DNA of 64,000 nt. Source: Modestobacter italicus. GTDB taxonomy: Bacteria > Actinomycetota > Actinomycetes > Mycobacteriales > Geodermatophilaceae. The DNA is taken from the NCBI RefSeq assembly GCF_000306785.1, contig NC_017955.1:1922001-1986000 (forward strand), read 5' to 3'. Every line of letters begins with the position of its first letter. Position 1 is the stretch's first letter. The position numbers and the translations under genes were made by a program. Shown piece after piece: positions 52,798 to 61,450 of this stretch. The notes below the pieces were generated by a model, which was given only the letters and a program-made list of their open reading frames with translations, was not told the DNA's origin and ran no database searches.

Positions 52798-55545
52798 TCA
52801 CCGCGGTGGCGCAGGGGCGTGCCCCATCGCGGTGAGGGCGTCGCGGAGCGCGGCACGCGAGGTGATGCCGAGCCGCGGGAACAGGCTGTACAGGTGGGCC
52901 CCGACGGTCCTCGGCGAGACGTAGAGCAGCCGGCCGATCTCCTTGTTGGTCTTCCCCTCGGCGGCCAGCATCGCGATCTGCAGCTCCTGCGCCGTGAGCG
53001 CGCCCGGGTCGGCCCGGTGCTGCCGGACGTGGTGCTCGCCCGTGGCGCGGAGCTCCCGCTCGGCGCGCTCCCGCCACGGGACGGCGCCGAGGTCGGCGAA
53101 CAGCTCGGCGGCGGCGGACAGGTGGGTCCGGGCCAGCTTCGACGCCCGGGACCGCTGCAGCCGCTCACCGAAGAGCAGCCGCGAGCGTGCGTGGTCGAAG
53201 CACCACCGGGGCGACTCGTCGCCGGCGAGGGCCGACTCGAACAGTGCCCGGTACTCCGCCTCGGGCGCCACCACGCCGGCCGCCGTGCCCACCACCAGGG
53301 CCAGCCGGGAGGACAGCCCCGCGACGTCGAGGGCCAGGAGCGCGTCGACGTGCGCCCGGGCCGCGGCGTGGTGACCGCTGCGCTCGGCGGCCTCGACCAG
53401 GTCCAGCGCCACCCACAGCGCGTGCGGCACGTGCGGCGGCAGGTCGCCGGCGGGGGAGACGGCGCAGGCCTGCTGGTAGGCCTCCTCGACGTCGCCGGTG
53501 GACAGCGCCGCCAGGCAGCGCAGGTGTGCGGCGAAGACGGCGGCGACGCCCGCGCCCCGGGTCTGCGCCCAGTCGTGCAGCTCGTCGGCGGCGACCCGGC
53601 TGCGCTCGAGGTCCCCGCGGACCGTCCCCACCAGGGCCGCCAGGTAGCTGCCCAGGATCCACGAGTAGCGGTGGTACCCGTGCCGCTCCGCCAGCTGGAC
53701 GCCCTCGGACGTCTGCGCGAGCACGCGGTCCCAGCGACCGTGGTGCCAGTCGTCGTTGCTCAACGTCGTCAGCGCGTGCATGGCCAGGGCGACGGCGCCG
53801 CCGGAGCGGCCGTCCTCGACGACGCGGTCGAGAGCGGGCCGGCAGTCCTCGATCCGGTCGACGTAGACGCTCGCCAGCCCGACCCGGGTGATGAGCACCG
53901 GGTCCCGCTCGTCGTGGAGCTCCCTGATCGCCCCTGCGAGCGCGGAGAGCAGCGGTGCGGCGCGGTGCGCCGGGTCGGCGAACGTGCCGGCGCACAGCGC
54001 CAGCAGTGGCGGGGCGCCGGGGCGCAGCCGGGCGACCGCGGCGTCGAAGCTGCGCCACAGCTCCGCCCGCCCGCCGGTCCAGCACACGAGCAGGAGGCTG
54101 TGCAGGACGTCCGCCAGGTCGCCGTCGGTCGCGTCGAGGTCGCCGCCGACCGCCGCGAGCGCGCCGGCCAGCAAGCCGTGCGCGGCGTCGATGTCGCAGT
54201 CGCCGTTGAGCAGCACGTAGGACGCGGCGAGCGCGGCGGCCAACGACTGCGGCAGCTCGACCGCCCCCGAGCGCGCCTGCTCCAGCAGCGCCAGGGCGCC
54301 GTCGAGGTCGCCGGTCACGTCGGCACCCAGGTAGGCGGCCTCGGCGAGGCGCCGGCGGCGGTCCCGCGGCGAGGGGCTGAGCTGCGCGGCGCGGACCAGC
54401 GCCTCCACGGCACCGTTCGGGTCCCCGCGCCGCAGGTGGAGCCCGGCTGCCTCGTCGAGTGCGGTCGCGACGTCCTCGTCCGGCTCGATGCTCGCCCCGG
54501 CCAGGTGCACGGCCCGGCGGACCACGTCCCCGTCCACCGCCGCGGCCAGCGCCCGGTGGGCGGCGTGCCGCTCCTCGGCCGTGGACAGGGCGACGACCGC
54601 GGCCCCGGCCAGCGGGTGGCAGAAGCCGACCCGGCGCACCCGGTCGTCGACGTAGACCAGGTCGGCGCGCTCGGCCGGGGCGAGGTCGGCGAGCACCGGT
54701 GGCCCGGCGGCGGCGTGCAGCACCTGGAGGTGCCCGGTGCCCGACAGGGCCGTCAGGAGGAGCACCTGCCGCGAGCGCGGGGGCAGGCCGCTGACGCGGG
54801 AGGCGAACAGGTGCTGCACCCGCCGGCTGACCGAGCCCGACGTCGGGCCGTCCCCGGTCCCACCGGACGGCGCCGTGGGCAGCTCGAGCAGCGCCAGGGC
54901 GTTGCCCCGCGCCTCGTGGACGAACCGCGCCGTCTGGGCACGGGTGAGCCCGGGGAAGCGCGCGGCCAGGACCCGGGTGGCGGCGTCCGGGGGGAGCGGC
55001 CGGATCTCGAGCTCGGTGAGGTCCGAGCGCTCGAAGGCGGTGGACGTGCCGGTGCGCAGCGTGGCGACCAGACCGATCCGCAGCGGGCCCACCCGGCGGG
55101 CGACGAAGCCGAGGACCGCCGCGCTCAGCCGGTCCACCCACTGCAGGTCGTCGACCGTGACCAGCACCGGCCGGGACCTGCTGGCCTCGGTGAGCAGGGC
55201 CAGGGCCGCACCGGCCACGGCGCCCGCGGTCGGGGAGGGGCCGTCCTCGAGCCCGAGCGCCGTCCGCAGTGCCTGCCGGTGGGGTCTGCCGAGCGCGCCC
55301 AGCGCGTCGACCAGCGGGAGGACCAGCTGGCTGAGCGCTGCGTAGGGGAGGTCCGCCTCGAACTCCACCCCGCTCGCCGCCAGCACGAGGAGCTCCGCCG
55401 GCCCGGTCCGGGTGGCCGCGACCAGCAGCGCGGTCTTGCCGGCGCCGGCCTCCCCGAGGAGCACGAGCGCCTGACCGCGCTCGGGCAGCCCCCGCACCAG
55501 CGCGGTGAGGACCTCGAGCTCGGCGTCCCGGCCCTCGAGCGTCAC
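52798..55545 (-). CDS. LAL-type LuxR regulator with AAA ATPase domain, second copy
   Basis: Regulator of 915 residues. Walker A GEAGAGKT lies at 31-38 and RPVLVTVDDLQWVDRLSAAV is the Walker B region. A long helical middle precedes the C-terminal LuxR HTH LTAQELQIAMLAAEGKTNKE with VSPRTVGAHLYSLFPRLGI. GTG 55545 gives the family-typical opening VTLEGRDAELEVL and overlaps the TGA of a leader ORF. It faces the dehalogenase-hydrolase-cupin genes and may control them through the TGACCGATGC motif. Confidence 0.92.
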   Translation of the reverse strand: MTLEGRDAELEVLTALVRGLPERGQALVLLGEAGAGKTALLVAATRTGPAELLVLAASGVEFEADLPYAALSQLVLPLVDALGALGRPHRQALRTALGLEDGPSPTAGAVAGAALALLTEASRSRPVLVTVDDLQWVDRLSAAVLGFVARRVGPLRIGLVATLRTGTSTAFERSDLTELEIRPLPPDAATRVLAARFPGLTRAQTARFVHEARGNALALLELPTAPSGGTGDGPTSGSVSRRVQHLFASRVSGLPPRSRQVLLLTALSGTGHLQVLHAAAGPPVLADLAPAERADLVYVDDRVRRVGFCHPLAGAAVVALSTAEERHAAHRALAAAVDGDVVRRAVHLAGASIEPDEDVATALDEAAGLHLRRGDPNGAVEALVRAAQLSPSPRDRRRRLAEAAYLGADVTGDLDGALALLEQARSGAVELPQSLAAALAASYVLLNGDCDIDAAHGLLAGALAAVGGDLDATDGDLADVLHSLLLVCWTGGRAELWRSFDAAVARLRPGAPPLLALCAGTFADPAHRAAPLLSALAGAIRELHDERDPVLITRVGLASVYVDRIEDCRPALDRVVEDGRSGGAVALAMHALTTLSNDDWHHGRWDRVLAQTSEGVQLAERHGYHRYSWILGSYLAALVGTVRGDLERSRVAADELHDWAQTRGAGVAAVFAAHLRCLAALSTGDVEEAYQQACAVSPAGDLPPHVPHALWVALDLVEAAERSGHHAAARAHVDALLALDVAGLSSRLALVVGTAAGVVAPEAEYRALFESALAGDESPRWCFDHARSRLLFGERLQRSRASKLARTHLSAAAELFADLGAVPWRERAERELRATGEHHVRQHRADPGALTAQELQIAMLAAEGKTNKEIGRLLYVSPRTVGAHLYSLFPRLGITSRAALRDALTAMGHAPAPPR

Positions 55546-55577
55546 GACGGCTGGCGGAACGGGTGATCGACGGCCAT
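55542..55577 (-). CDS. Possible 11-codon leader ORF coupled to the LAL regulator
   Basis: ATG 55577 lies four nucleotides behind GGGGAGG and encodes MAVDHPFRQPS; its TGA overlaps the regulator GTG as GTGA. Third of four such leaders in the window. Confidence 0.42.
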   Translation of the reverse strand: MAVDHPFRQPS

Positions 55578-55666
55578 CGGACCTCCCCACGACCGGGCGG
55601 GGCGAATCTAGCGCCGGTGGTGCTCCGCCGGGCCGGTCGGTTGCGTCCCGCGACCGATCGGCCGGC

Positions 55667-56866
55667 TCAGCCGCTGGCAGGTCGTGCCGACAGCAGGACC
55701 AGGACGAGCGCGAGGGCGGCCAGCGCCGCGCCGGTGAGGGCGAGCGCCGGTGGGTCGGCGAGGAGCAGGGCCCGGCCGCCGAGCAGCCCACCTCCGGCGA
55801 TGCCGATGTTGGTCGTGGCGTTGGTGATCCCGGGGGTGGCGTCCCCGGCATCCGGTGCCGCCCGGCGGGCAGCCGTCTGCAACAGCGTCGGCTGGGCGCC
55901 GAAGGCCACCCCCCAGACCACCGTGGCCACCACCGTCACGACGACGGACGTGCCCGACGCACCGATCGCGCCGAGCGCGAGCACGACGACCAGCACCGCA
56001 CCGGCGAGCGCCGGTCGCGGGAACCGGTCGGCCAGCGCACCGGCGAGCGCCAGGCCGAGCGCGCCGGCGGCCCCGTAGCCGAGCAGCACCAGGCTGATCG
56101 AGCCCGTGCCGACGCCCGCCGCGCTCAGGACGGGGGACACGTAGGTGAACGCGGTGTAGTGCCCGAGCGTGAGCACCACGCTGATGGCGACGACCAGGAG
56201 CACCGGGCGGCGGCGCAGCACCTGGCGCACCGGCGCCGGGTCGGCCGCGGCCGGTGGCGCCGAGGCCGGAAGCAGTGCGGCTGCGCTGCCGGCCAGCAGC
56301 AGCAGGACGGCGGCGATCCCGGCGAACGCCCAGCGCCAGCCGACCGCCGTCCCCAGTGCGGTGCCGGCCGGCACGCCGAGGGTGAAGGCGAGCGTCACCC
56401 CGCCGAAGACCCAGGCGGTGACCCGCCCGGCCCGGTCCCGGGGGACCAGGCTGACCGCGGCGCCGATGGCGACGGAGAAGAACCCGGCGTGCGCCAGCCC
56501 GGCGAGCAGGCGGGCGGCCACGGCCACGGCGTAGCTGTCAGTGGCGGCGAAGACGGCGTTGCCCACCGCGTAGGCGCCCAGCAGCACGGTCAGCGCGCGC
56601 CGCCGGGGCCAGCGGCTGAGCAGGGCGGTGAGCGGCAGGGAGGCCACCGCGACCACGACGGCGTAGGCGGAGACGAGCAGCCCGACCCGGGACTCGGTCG
56701 TGCCGAGGTCGCGGGCGATCATCGACAGCAGCCCCACCGGCAGCGTCTCGGCGGTGACGGCGGCGAAGGTGGCCGCGGTGAGGACCGCGAGCGCCGCGGC
56801 GACGCGTCGTCCTCCGTGCGGGGGAGCGGTCGTGGCGGACGCGGTGGGCGTGGTCACGGGACTCAT
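55667..56866 (-). CDS. MFS transporter (DHA1-type, arabinose-efflux-like)
   Basis: Membrane carrier of 399 residues with 12 predicted helices. Typical segments are VTAETLPVGLLSMIARDLGT, the loop SLPLTALLSRWPRRRALTVL with the family motif A region, and LAGLAHAGFFSVAIGAAVSL. Substrates of such proteins are sugars, drugs or nucleosides. ATG 56866 follows GGAG, which lies within the palindrome shared with the divergent ROK gene. Confidence 0.92.
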   Translation of the reverse strand: MSPVTTPTASATTAPPHGGRRVAAALAVLTAATFAAVTAETLPVGLLSMIARDLGTTESRVGLLVSAYAVVVAVASLPLTALLSRWPRRRALTVLLGAYAVGNAVFAATDSYAVAVAARLLAGLAHAGFFSVAIGAAVSLVPRDRAGRVTAWVFGGVTLAFTLGVPAGTALGTAVGWRWAFAGIAAVLLLLAGSAAALLPASAPPAAADPAPVRQVLRRRPVLLVVAISVVLTLGHYTAFTYVSPVLSAAGVGTGSISLVLLGYGAAGALGLALAGALADRFPRPALAGAVLVVVLALGAIGASGTSVVVTVVATVVWGVAFGAQPTLLQTAARRAAPDAGDATPGITNATTNIGIAGGGLLGGRALLLADPPALALTGAALAALALVLVLLSARPASG

Positions 56867-56869
56867 TAA

Positions 56870-56879
56870 ACTCCGGAGT
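56870..56879. promoter_or_regulatory. Operator between MFS and ROK genes
   Basis: ACTCCGGAGT is a perfect 10-bp palindrome in the 37-bp gap between the divergent MFS and ROK starts. It overlaps the MFS ribosome site. AAACTCC and GGAGCTTT around it give a wider, imperfect symmetry. Confidence 0.55.
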
Positions 56880-56903
56880 GGAGCTTTTGCAGAGGAGGAG
56901 CCG

Positions 56904-58037
56904 ATGGGAGCGCTGCCCGAGCGCGCGGTCGCCATGCTCGCCGCGGCCCACCGGCAGCCGGGGCTGAGCCGCGCCGACGCCAGCCGGCTGCTGGGCATCG
57001 GCTCGGGCGGGGCCACCGAGGTGGTCGGCCGGCTGGTCGCCGAACGGCTGCTCGCCGAGGGGGCGCCCGCGCCGGCCGGCGGACGGGGCCGCCCGACCCG
57101 GCAGCTGACCGCCCACCCGGAGGGCCCGGTCGTGCTGGCGGCGGCGATCTCGCACGCGTCGTGGCGGGTGGACGCCGTCGAGCTCGGCGGCGTCTCGATC
57201 GGCACCCTGACCGGCCAGCACGGCGCGGCACCCGCCCCGGTGGTGCTCGGCGCGCTCCGGGACGCCGTCGGTCGGCTGCGGGCACGACTCGGCGACCGGG
57301 TCCTGGGCCTCGGCGTCTCCGCGCCCGGTGTCGTGCTGGACGGGCGGTACCTCGACGCGGTCGGGCTGGGCTGGACCGACGTCGACCTGGCGGTGCTCGA
57401 CCCGGAGGGGCCGCTGGTCGTGGCGGACAACGACGCGACGCTGGCCGCGGTGGCTGAGCAGCGGCGGGGGGCGGCGGCCGGCGCCCGGTCCTCGCTGCAT
57501 CTGCTCGTCGACGCCGGGCTCGGCGGGGCGCTCGTCGACGGCGGCCGGCTCGTCGGCGGGGCGCGCGGGACGGCCGGGGAGTTCGGGCACCTGCCGCTGG
57601 GGGACCCGGCGGTGCGCTGCCCCTGCGGGGCCCACGGCTGCTGGGGCACCGCCGTCGACGGCGGTGCGCTCGCCCGGCTGCTGGGTGAACCGGCCCCGGG
57701 GCACCCGGCGGGGTACGCGCGGCAGGTCGTCGCCCGGGCCGCCGCCGGGGACGGGTCCGCCCGCGCTGCGGTGGCCACCACGGCGGCTGCGCTCGGGCGC
57801 GGCATCGCCGGCCTGGTCAACGCCCTCGATCCGGAGGTCGTCACGCTGGGCGGCGGCGCCGCTGACCTGCTCGCCGCGGCCCCGGATGACCTGGCCGGGG
57901 CGTGCCACGACGGGCTGATGCGGATCCGCCGGCTGGACCCGCCCCCGGTCGTGCCCGCCGGCCTCGGCGACGCCGGCCCGCTCGTCGGCGCCGCCGAGCA
58001 GGTCTGGGACCGCTGGCTGGAGCGGCTCTCCCGCTGA
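56904..58037 (+). CDS. ROK family transcriptional regulator/sugar kinase homologue
   Basis: Protein of 377 residues. The N-terminal winged helix (about 1-70) reads GLSRADASRLLGIGSGGATE and ends RGRPTRQL. The ROK domain has LGLGVSAPGVVLDGRYLDA, VADNDATLAA, GTAGEFGHLPLGD and the zinc-type motif CPCGAHGCWGT. This is the NagC/XylR repressor layout; the kinase residues are only partly kept. ATG 56904 follows AGGAGGAG. It probably represses the divergent MFS gene in response to a sugar. Confidence 0.92.
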   Translation: MGALPERAVAMLAAAHRQPGLSRADASRLLGIGSGGATEVVGRLVAERLLAEGAPAPAGGRGRPTRQLTAHPEGPVVLAAAISHASWRVDAVELGGVSIGTLTGQHGAAPAPVVLGALRDAVGRLRARLGDRVLGLGVSAPGVVLDGRYLDAVGLGWTDVDLAVLDPEGPLVVADNDATLAAVAEQRRGAAAGARSSLHLLVDAGLGGALVDGGRLVGGARGTAGEFGHLPLGDPAVRCPCGAHGCWGTAVDGGALARLLGEPAPGHPAGYARQVVARAAAGDGSARAAVATTAAALGRGIAGLVNALDPEVVTLGGGAADLLAAAPDDLAGACHDGLMRIRRLDPPPVVPAGLGDAGPLVGAAEQVWDRWLERLSR

Positions 58038-58072
58038 TCCTCCCGACCCCGGGCCGTCGACCGTGCCGCGGG

Positions 58073-58948
58073 TCAGCGCGCGCGGTCGGGTGCCGGCTGG
58101 TCCTGGGTCGCTGCCCAGCTGGTGAGGAAGGTCAGTGCCTGCTCGGTCGCCGACGCGGGCTCGGCGGTGTAGACCAGCAGCGCGAGGCCCGGGTCGGCGG
58201 GCAGCTCCATCGTCTCGAACCGCAGGTCGAGGTCGCCCACGACGGGGTGGCGCAGCCGCTTGGTCCCGGTCAGGTGCAGGCGCACGTCGTGGCGGGCCCA
58301 CCGGGTGCGGAAGGTCTCGCTGCGGGCGGACAGCTCGCCGATGAGGTCGGTGACGACCTTGTCCCACGGCGTCCGGGCGCTCTGGGTGCGCAGCAGCGCG
58401 ACGACGTCGTCGACCGCGGAGTCCCAGTCGGGGTAGAACTCGGCGCCGCGCGGGTCGAGCAGCAGGAAGCGGGCGGCGTTGACCCCGACCGGGGAGTCGA
58501 ACAGCGGCGCGTACAGCGCGCGGCCGGCCCGGTTGGCCGCGAGGTAGTCCATCCGGGCGTTGCTGACCAGCGCCGGCGCGGTCATCGCGTCGAGGATGCG
58601 CTGCACGCCGGGCCGGACCTGCTGCGGCACCGCAGCGCGCCGCCCACCCGCGGAGGCGTTGGCGGCCCGGGCCAGGTCGTAGAGGTGGCCGCGCTCGGCC
58701 TCGCTCAGCCGGAGCGCCCGGGCCAGCGCCTCGAGGACGCTGTCGGAGACGCCGCGGAGGTTGCCGCGCTCCAACCGGGAGTAGTACTCGACGCTCAGCC
58801 CGGCGAGCATGGCGAGCTCCTCGCGGCGCAGGCCGGACACCCGGCGCAGGCCGCCGTAGACCGGCAGTCCCGCCTCCGCGGGGGTGATCCGGCCGCGGCG
58901 GGTGAGGAGGAGGTCGCGCACCTCGGCGCGCAGCTGGTCCGCGTCCAC
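58073..58948 (-). CDS. XRE/MmyB-like transcriptional regulator 3
   Basis: Regulator of 291 residues and paralogue of regulators 1 and 2. The HTH is GLRREELAMLAGLSVEYYSR; the ligand domain has ANRAGRALYAPLFDSPVGVN, RWARHDVRLHLTGTKRLRHP and an ending FLTSWAATQDQ. GTG 58948 has TACCGT (minus strand) seven nucleotides before it. It is divergent from an SDR gene, with an operator of the shared type between them. Confidence 0.92.
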   Translation of the reverse strand: MDADQLRAEVRDLLLTRRGRITPAEAGLPVYGGLRRVSGLRREELAMLAGLSVEYYSRLERGNLRGVSDSVLEALARALRLSEAERGHLYDLARAANASAGGRRAAVPQQVRPGVQRILDAMTAPALVSNARMDYLAANRAGRALYAPLFDSPVGVNAARFLLLDPRGAEFYPDWDSAVDDVVALLRTQSARTPWDKVVTDLIGELSARSETFRTRWARHDVRLHLTGTKRLRHPVVGDLDLRFETMELPADPGLALLVYTAEPASATEQALTFLTSWAATQDQPAPDRAR

Positions 58949-58984
58949 GGATCCGACGGTAGGCCGGGCGGGACCCGGGTGGGG

Positions 58985-58999
58985 TGCCCTGCCAGTACA
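58985..58999. promoter_or_regulatory. MmyB operator, site 4
   Basis: TGCCCTGCCAGTACA matches site 1 (23375) at 12 of 15 positions and keeps the core CTGCCAGTAC. It lies 36 bp before regulator 3, the same distance as sites 1 and 3 from their regulators. Confidence 0.65.
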
Positions 59000-59106
59000 C
59001 CGCACAGCAGGTCCTCCCACGCCCGCGGGAGCCGGGGTTGTCTCGACGTCGTCGCCGTCAGCGTCACCCCGTGCGCACCCCTGCCAGATCGAGAGCGAGA
59101 AGGACC

Positions 59107-59952
59107 ATGAGCACCCCCTCGACCACCGCCGTCCAGGTCGTCATCGGCGCCGGGAGCATCGGGCAGGCCATCGCCCGCCGCACCGGCGCCGGAAAGCACC
59201 TGCTGCTCGCCGACTTCAGCGAGACCAACCTGCAGGACGCGAGGACCGCGCTGGAGGACGCCGGCCACACCGTCACCACCCAGCGCGTCGACGTCTCCGA
59301 CGCCGCGTCGGTGCGGGCTCTGGCCCAGGCCGCCGCCGGCCTCGGCGACGTCGTCCAGGTCATCAGCACCGCCGGCGTCTCCCCGGTGCAGGCTCCGGCC
59401 GAGGCGGTCCTGGCCGTCGACCTCTACGGCACCGCCGTCGTCCTGGAGGAGTTCGGCAAGGTGATCGCCCCCGGCGGCGCCAGCGTGCACATCTCCAGCA
59501 TGGCCGGCCACATGCCTGCGCCGCTGGACCCCGAGACCGCCCACGCGCTCGCGTTCACCCCGGTCGAGGAGCTGCTGGCGCTGCCGGCCCTGGCCCCCGA
59601 CGCGGTGCCGAACTCGGGTGCGGCCTACGCGATCGCCAAGCAGGCCAACCACCTGCGCGTGCAGGCCGCCGCCGTCACCTGGGGCGACCGCGGCGCCCGG
59701 GTGAACTGCCTGAGCCCGGGCATCATCCTCACCCCGCTGGCCCGCGACGAGATGTCCGGCCCGGGTGCCGAGGGCTACCGGGAGATGATCGAGGTCTCCG
59801 CGGCCGGCCGGGTCGGCACGGCCGACGAGGTGGCCACCGCGGCCGCCTTCCTGCTGGGCCCCGACGCCGGGTTCATCACCGGCACCGACCTGCTGATCGA
59901 CGGCGGCGTGATCGCCGCCCTGCGCGCCGGCCGCTGGCAGTTCGGCGCCTGA
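59107..59952 (+). CDS. SDR family oxidoreductase
   Basis: Short-chain dehydrogenase of 281 residues. The cofactor motif reads VVIGAGSIGQAIAR, with HISSMAGHMPAPLDP supplying the Ser, AAYAIAKQANHLRVQ the Tyr-x-x-x-Lys and RVNCLSPGIILTPLARDEM the C-terminal part. The first Gly-rich loop GAGSIGQ is slightly unusual. ATG 59107 follows AAGGA. It is divergent from MmyB regulator 3. Confidence 0.93.
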   Translation: MSTPSTTAVQVVIGAGSIGQAIARRTGAGKHLLLADFSETNLQDARTALEDAGHTVTTQRVDVSDAASVRALAQAAAGLGDVVQVISTAGVSPVQAPAEAVLAVDLYGTAVVLEEFGKVIAPGGASVHISSMAGHMPAPLDPETAHALAFTPVEELLALPALAPDAVPNSGAAYAIAKQANHLRVQAAAVTWGDRGARVNCLSPGIILTPLARDEMSGPGAEGYREMIEVSAAGRVGTADEVATAAAFLLGPDAGFITGTDLLIDGGVIAALRAGRWQFGA

Positions 59953-59963
59953 TCCCCGGCCCA

Positions 59964-59997
59964 CCCCCGACCCGGCCACCGCGGGGCCGGGCGGGGG
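59964..59997. terminator. Terminator hairpin between SDR and DUF1772 genes
   Basis: CCCGGCC and GGCCGGG pair around CACCGCGG, extended by C-rich and G-rich flanks. It lies between two convergent genes and can serve both. Confidence 0.6.
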
Positions 59998-60474
59998 TCA
60001 GGCCGCGGCGAGTGCGACGCAGAGGGCGACGAGGGCGGTGACCTGCAGCGCCACCCGGGCGGCGATCACGGAGTCCCAGCGGGCCTGCAGCGCGCGGGCG
60101 TCGTCCGGCACCCGGTCGGCGAGCGCCGCAGCGGTCAGGACGGCGTTCACCGGCTTGCTGACCCGGGCGTAGACCACCAGCCACACCACCAGGGCGAGGA
60201 CCGCCAACGCCCCGGCCGCGGCGCTGACCCCGCGCCCGTCCGCGGTGGCGAGCACGGTCGTCGCCAGGGCGGCGACCAGGCCGACGGCGCCGATCACCGG
60301 GAAGCGGCGGTCGGCGATCCGGTGGACGTGGCCGAGCAGCTGGGTGAGGGTGCGGTCGTCGACCGCGGCGACGGCGGGACGCAGGACGATCGCGCTGAAG
60401 ACGTCGGTGCCGTGGACGACGCCGTTCGCGGTGATCGCCAGGACGGCCAGGACCTCGACCAGCGTGCGGATCAC
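59998..60474 (-). CDS. DUF1772 (anthrone oxygenase-like) membrane protein
   Basis: Membrane protein of 158 residues with four helices (about 4-22, 56-75, 85-103 and 138-156). ANGVVHGTDVFSAIVLRPAV and VYARVSKPVNAVLTAAA with RWDSVIAARVALQVTALVAL are the DUF1772 layout. GTG 60474 overlaps the TetR stop as GTGA, so the two are co-expressed. The function is unknown. Confidence 0.85.
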   Translation of the reverse strand: MIRTLVEVLAVLAITANGVVHGTDVFSAIVLRPAVAAVDDRTLTQLLGHVHRIADRRFPVIGAVGLVAALATTVLATADGRGVSAAAGALAVLALVVWLVVYARVSKPVNAVLTAAALADRVPDDARALQARWDSVIAARVALQVTALVALCVALAAA

Positions 60475-61013
60475 CGGGTCCCCCCGTCGGTGAGCATGCG
60501 GTGCGCCAGGTCGAGCCGCGCCGGGGCCTCGCCGGCGCGCAGCCGACCGCCCGCCTGGAGGGTGGCCAGGCCGTGCAGGACCGACCAGGCGACCTCCGCC
60601 CGGGTGCCGTCCGCGTCGGGGAAGGCGTCGTGGACGGCCGCGAAGGCGCGCCGGAGCGGTTCGGGGGTGTCGTCGGTCGCGAAGGGCAGCCCTGAGGGCA
60701 GCGAGAACATCGCCTCGTAGACGCGGGGGTGGGCGGCCGCGAAGTCGAGGTAGGCACGCATCCGCGGCAGCGGGGAGACCTCGACGGCCTCGAGCGCCGC
60801 AGCGATGTCGTCGAAGCCCTGCAGCGCCACCGCGTCGACGAGCGCCTGGCGGCCGGCGAAGGCCGAGTAGAGCACCGGCTGGGTGACGCCGAGCTCCGTC
60901 GCGAGGCGGCGCATCGTCACGGCGGCCCAGCCGTCGGCCTCCGCCACCTCCCGGGCGGTGCGGACGACCTGGTCGCGCCGGGAGGCCAGGTCGGGAGCGG
61001 GTCGGGGGGACAT
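60471..61013 (-). CDS. TetR family regulator (WHG type)
   Basis: Repressor of 180 residues. The HTH reads DGWAAVTMRRLATELGVTQP with VLYSAFAGRQALVDA; the C-terminal part has HPRVYEAMFSLPSGLPFATD. ATG 61013 has TAGCCT on the minus strand six nucleotides upstream, so it is leaderless. The 28-bp operator begins inside that -10 box, so the protein should repress its own transcription and that of the divergent DUF4267 gene. Confidence 0.92.
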   Translation of the reverse strand: MSPRPAPDLASRRDQVVRTAREVAEADGWAAVTMRRLATELGVTQPVLYSAFAGRQALVDAVALQGFDDIAAALEAVEVSPLPRMRAYLDFAAAHPRVYEAMFSLPSGLPFATDDTPEPLRRAFAAVHDAFPDADGTRAEVAWSVLHGLATLQAGGRLRAGEAPARLDLAHRMLTDGGTR

Positions 61014-61021
61014 GGACAGAG

Positions 61022-61049
61022 GCTAGCATCGTTATATAACGTTGATAGC
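61022..61049. promoter_or_regulatory. 28-bp TetR operator
   Basis: The arms GCTAGCATCGTTAT and ATAACGTTGATAGC match by symmetry at 12 of 14 positions, with the perfect core CGTTATATAACG. The site is AT-rich in a 74% GC background and overlaps the -10 box of the TetR gene. Confidence 0.85.
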
Positions 61050-61071
61050 CAATCCTCGAGAGGGCCCTGCC

Positions 61072-61434
61072 GTGCAGACCACCGCACTCGTCATCGCCGT
61101 CGCCGCCTGCGTCGGCATCATCGGCCTCGGCGCCCGCTTCCTGCTCGCGCCGCGGGCGGCGATGATCGGCTTCGGTGTCGCCCCCGACCGGCTCGGCGCC
61201 ATGACCGCGGCCAAGGGCGTCCGCGACATCACCTCCGGGGTGCTCCTGCTGGTGGTCTGGGCGGCCGCCGGACGCGAGGCGCTGGGCTGGTTCCTGGTCG
61301 CCGTGGCCCTCACGCCGGTCGCGGACGCCGTCATCGTGCTCACCCACGGCGGCAGGCTCTCCACCGCGCTGGGCGTGCACGGGCTCACCGCTGCCCTCCT
61401 CGTCGCCGCCGGCCTGGTCCTGGCGCTGGGCTGA
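61072..61434 (+). CDS. DUF4267 family membrane protein
   Basis: Membrane protein of 120 residues with four helices. LGARFLLAPRAAMIGFGV, AKGVRDITSGVLLLVVW and TPVADAVIVLTHGG are typical of DUF4267. The function is unknown; these genes often lie beside TetR genes. GTG 61072 follows GAGAGGG by seven nucleotides. It is divergent from the TetR-DUF1772 pair and under the same operator. Confidence 0.88.
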   Translation: MQTTALVIAVAACVGIIGLGARFLLAPRAAMIGFGVAPDRLGAMTAAKGVRDITSGVLLLVVWAAAGREALGWFLVAVALTPVADAVIVLTHGGRLSTALGVHGLTAALLVAAGLVLALG

Positions 61435-61450
61435 GCCGGGTGGGGCCGGG

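Noticed and set aside
56538-59000. Open frame of about 820 codons on the minus strand
   Set aside because: It covers the ROK gene in antisense and MmyB regulator 3 and the MFS gene out of frame; those genes have clear motifs in other frames.
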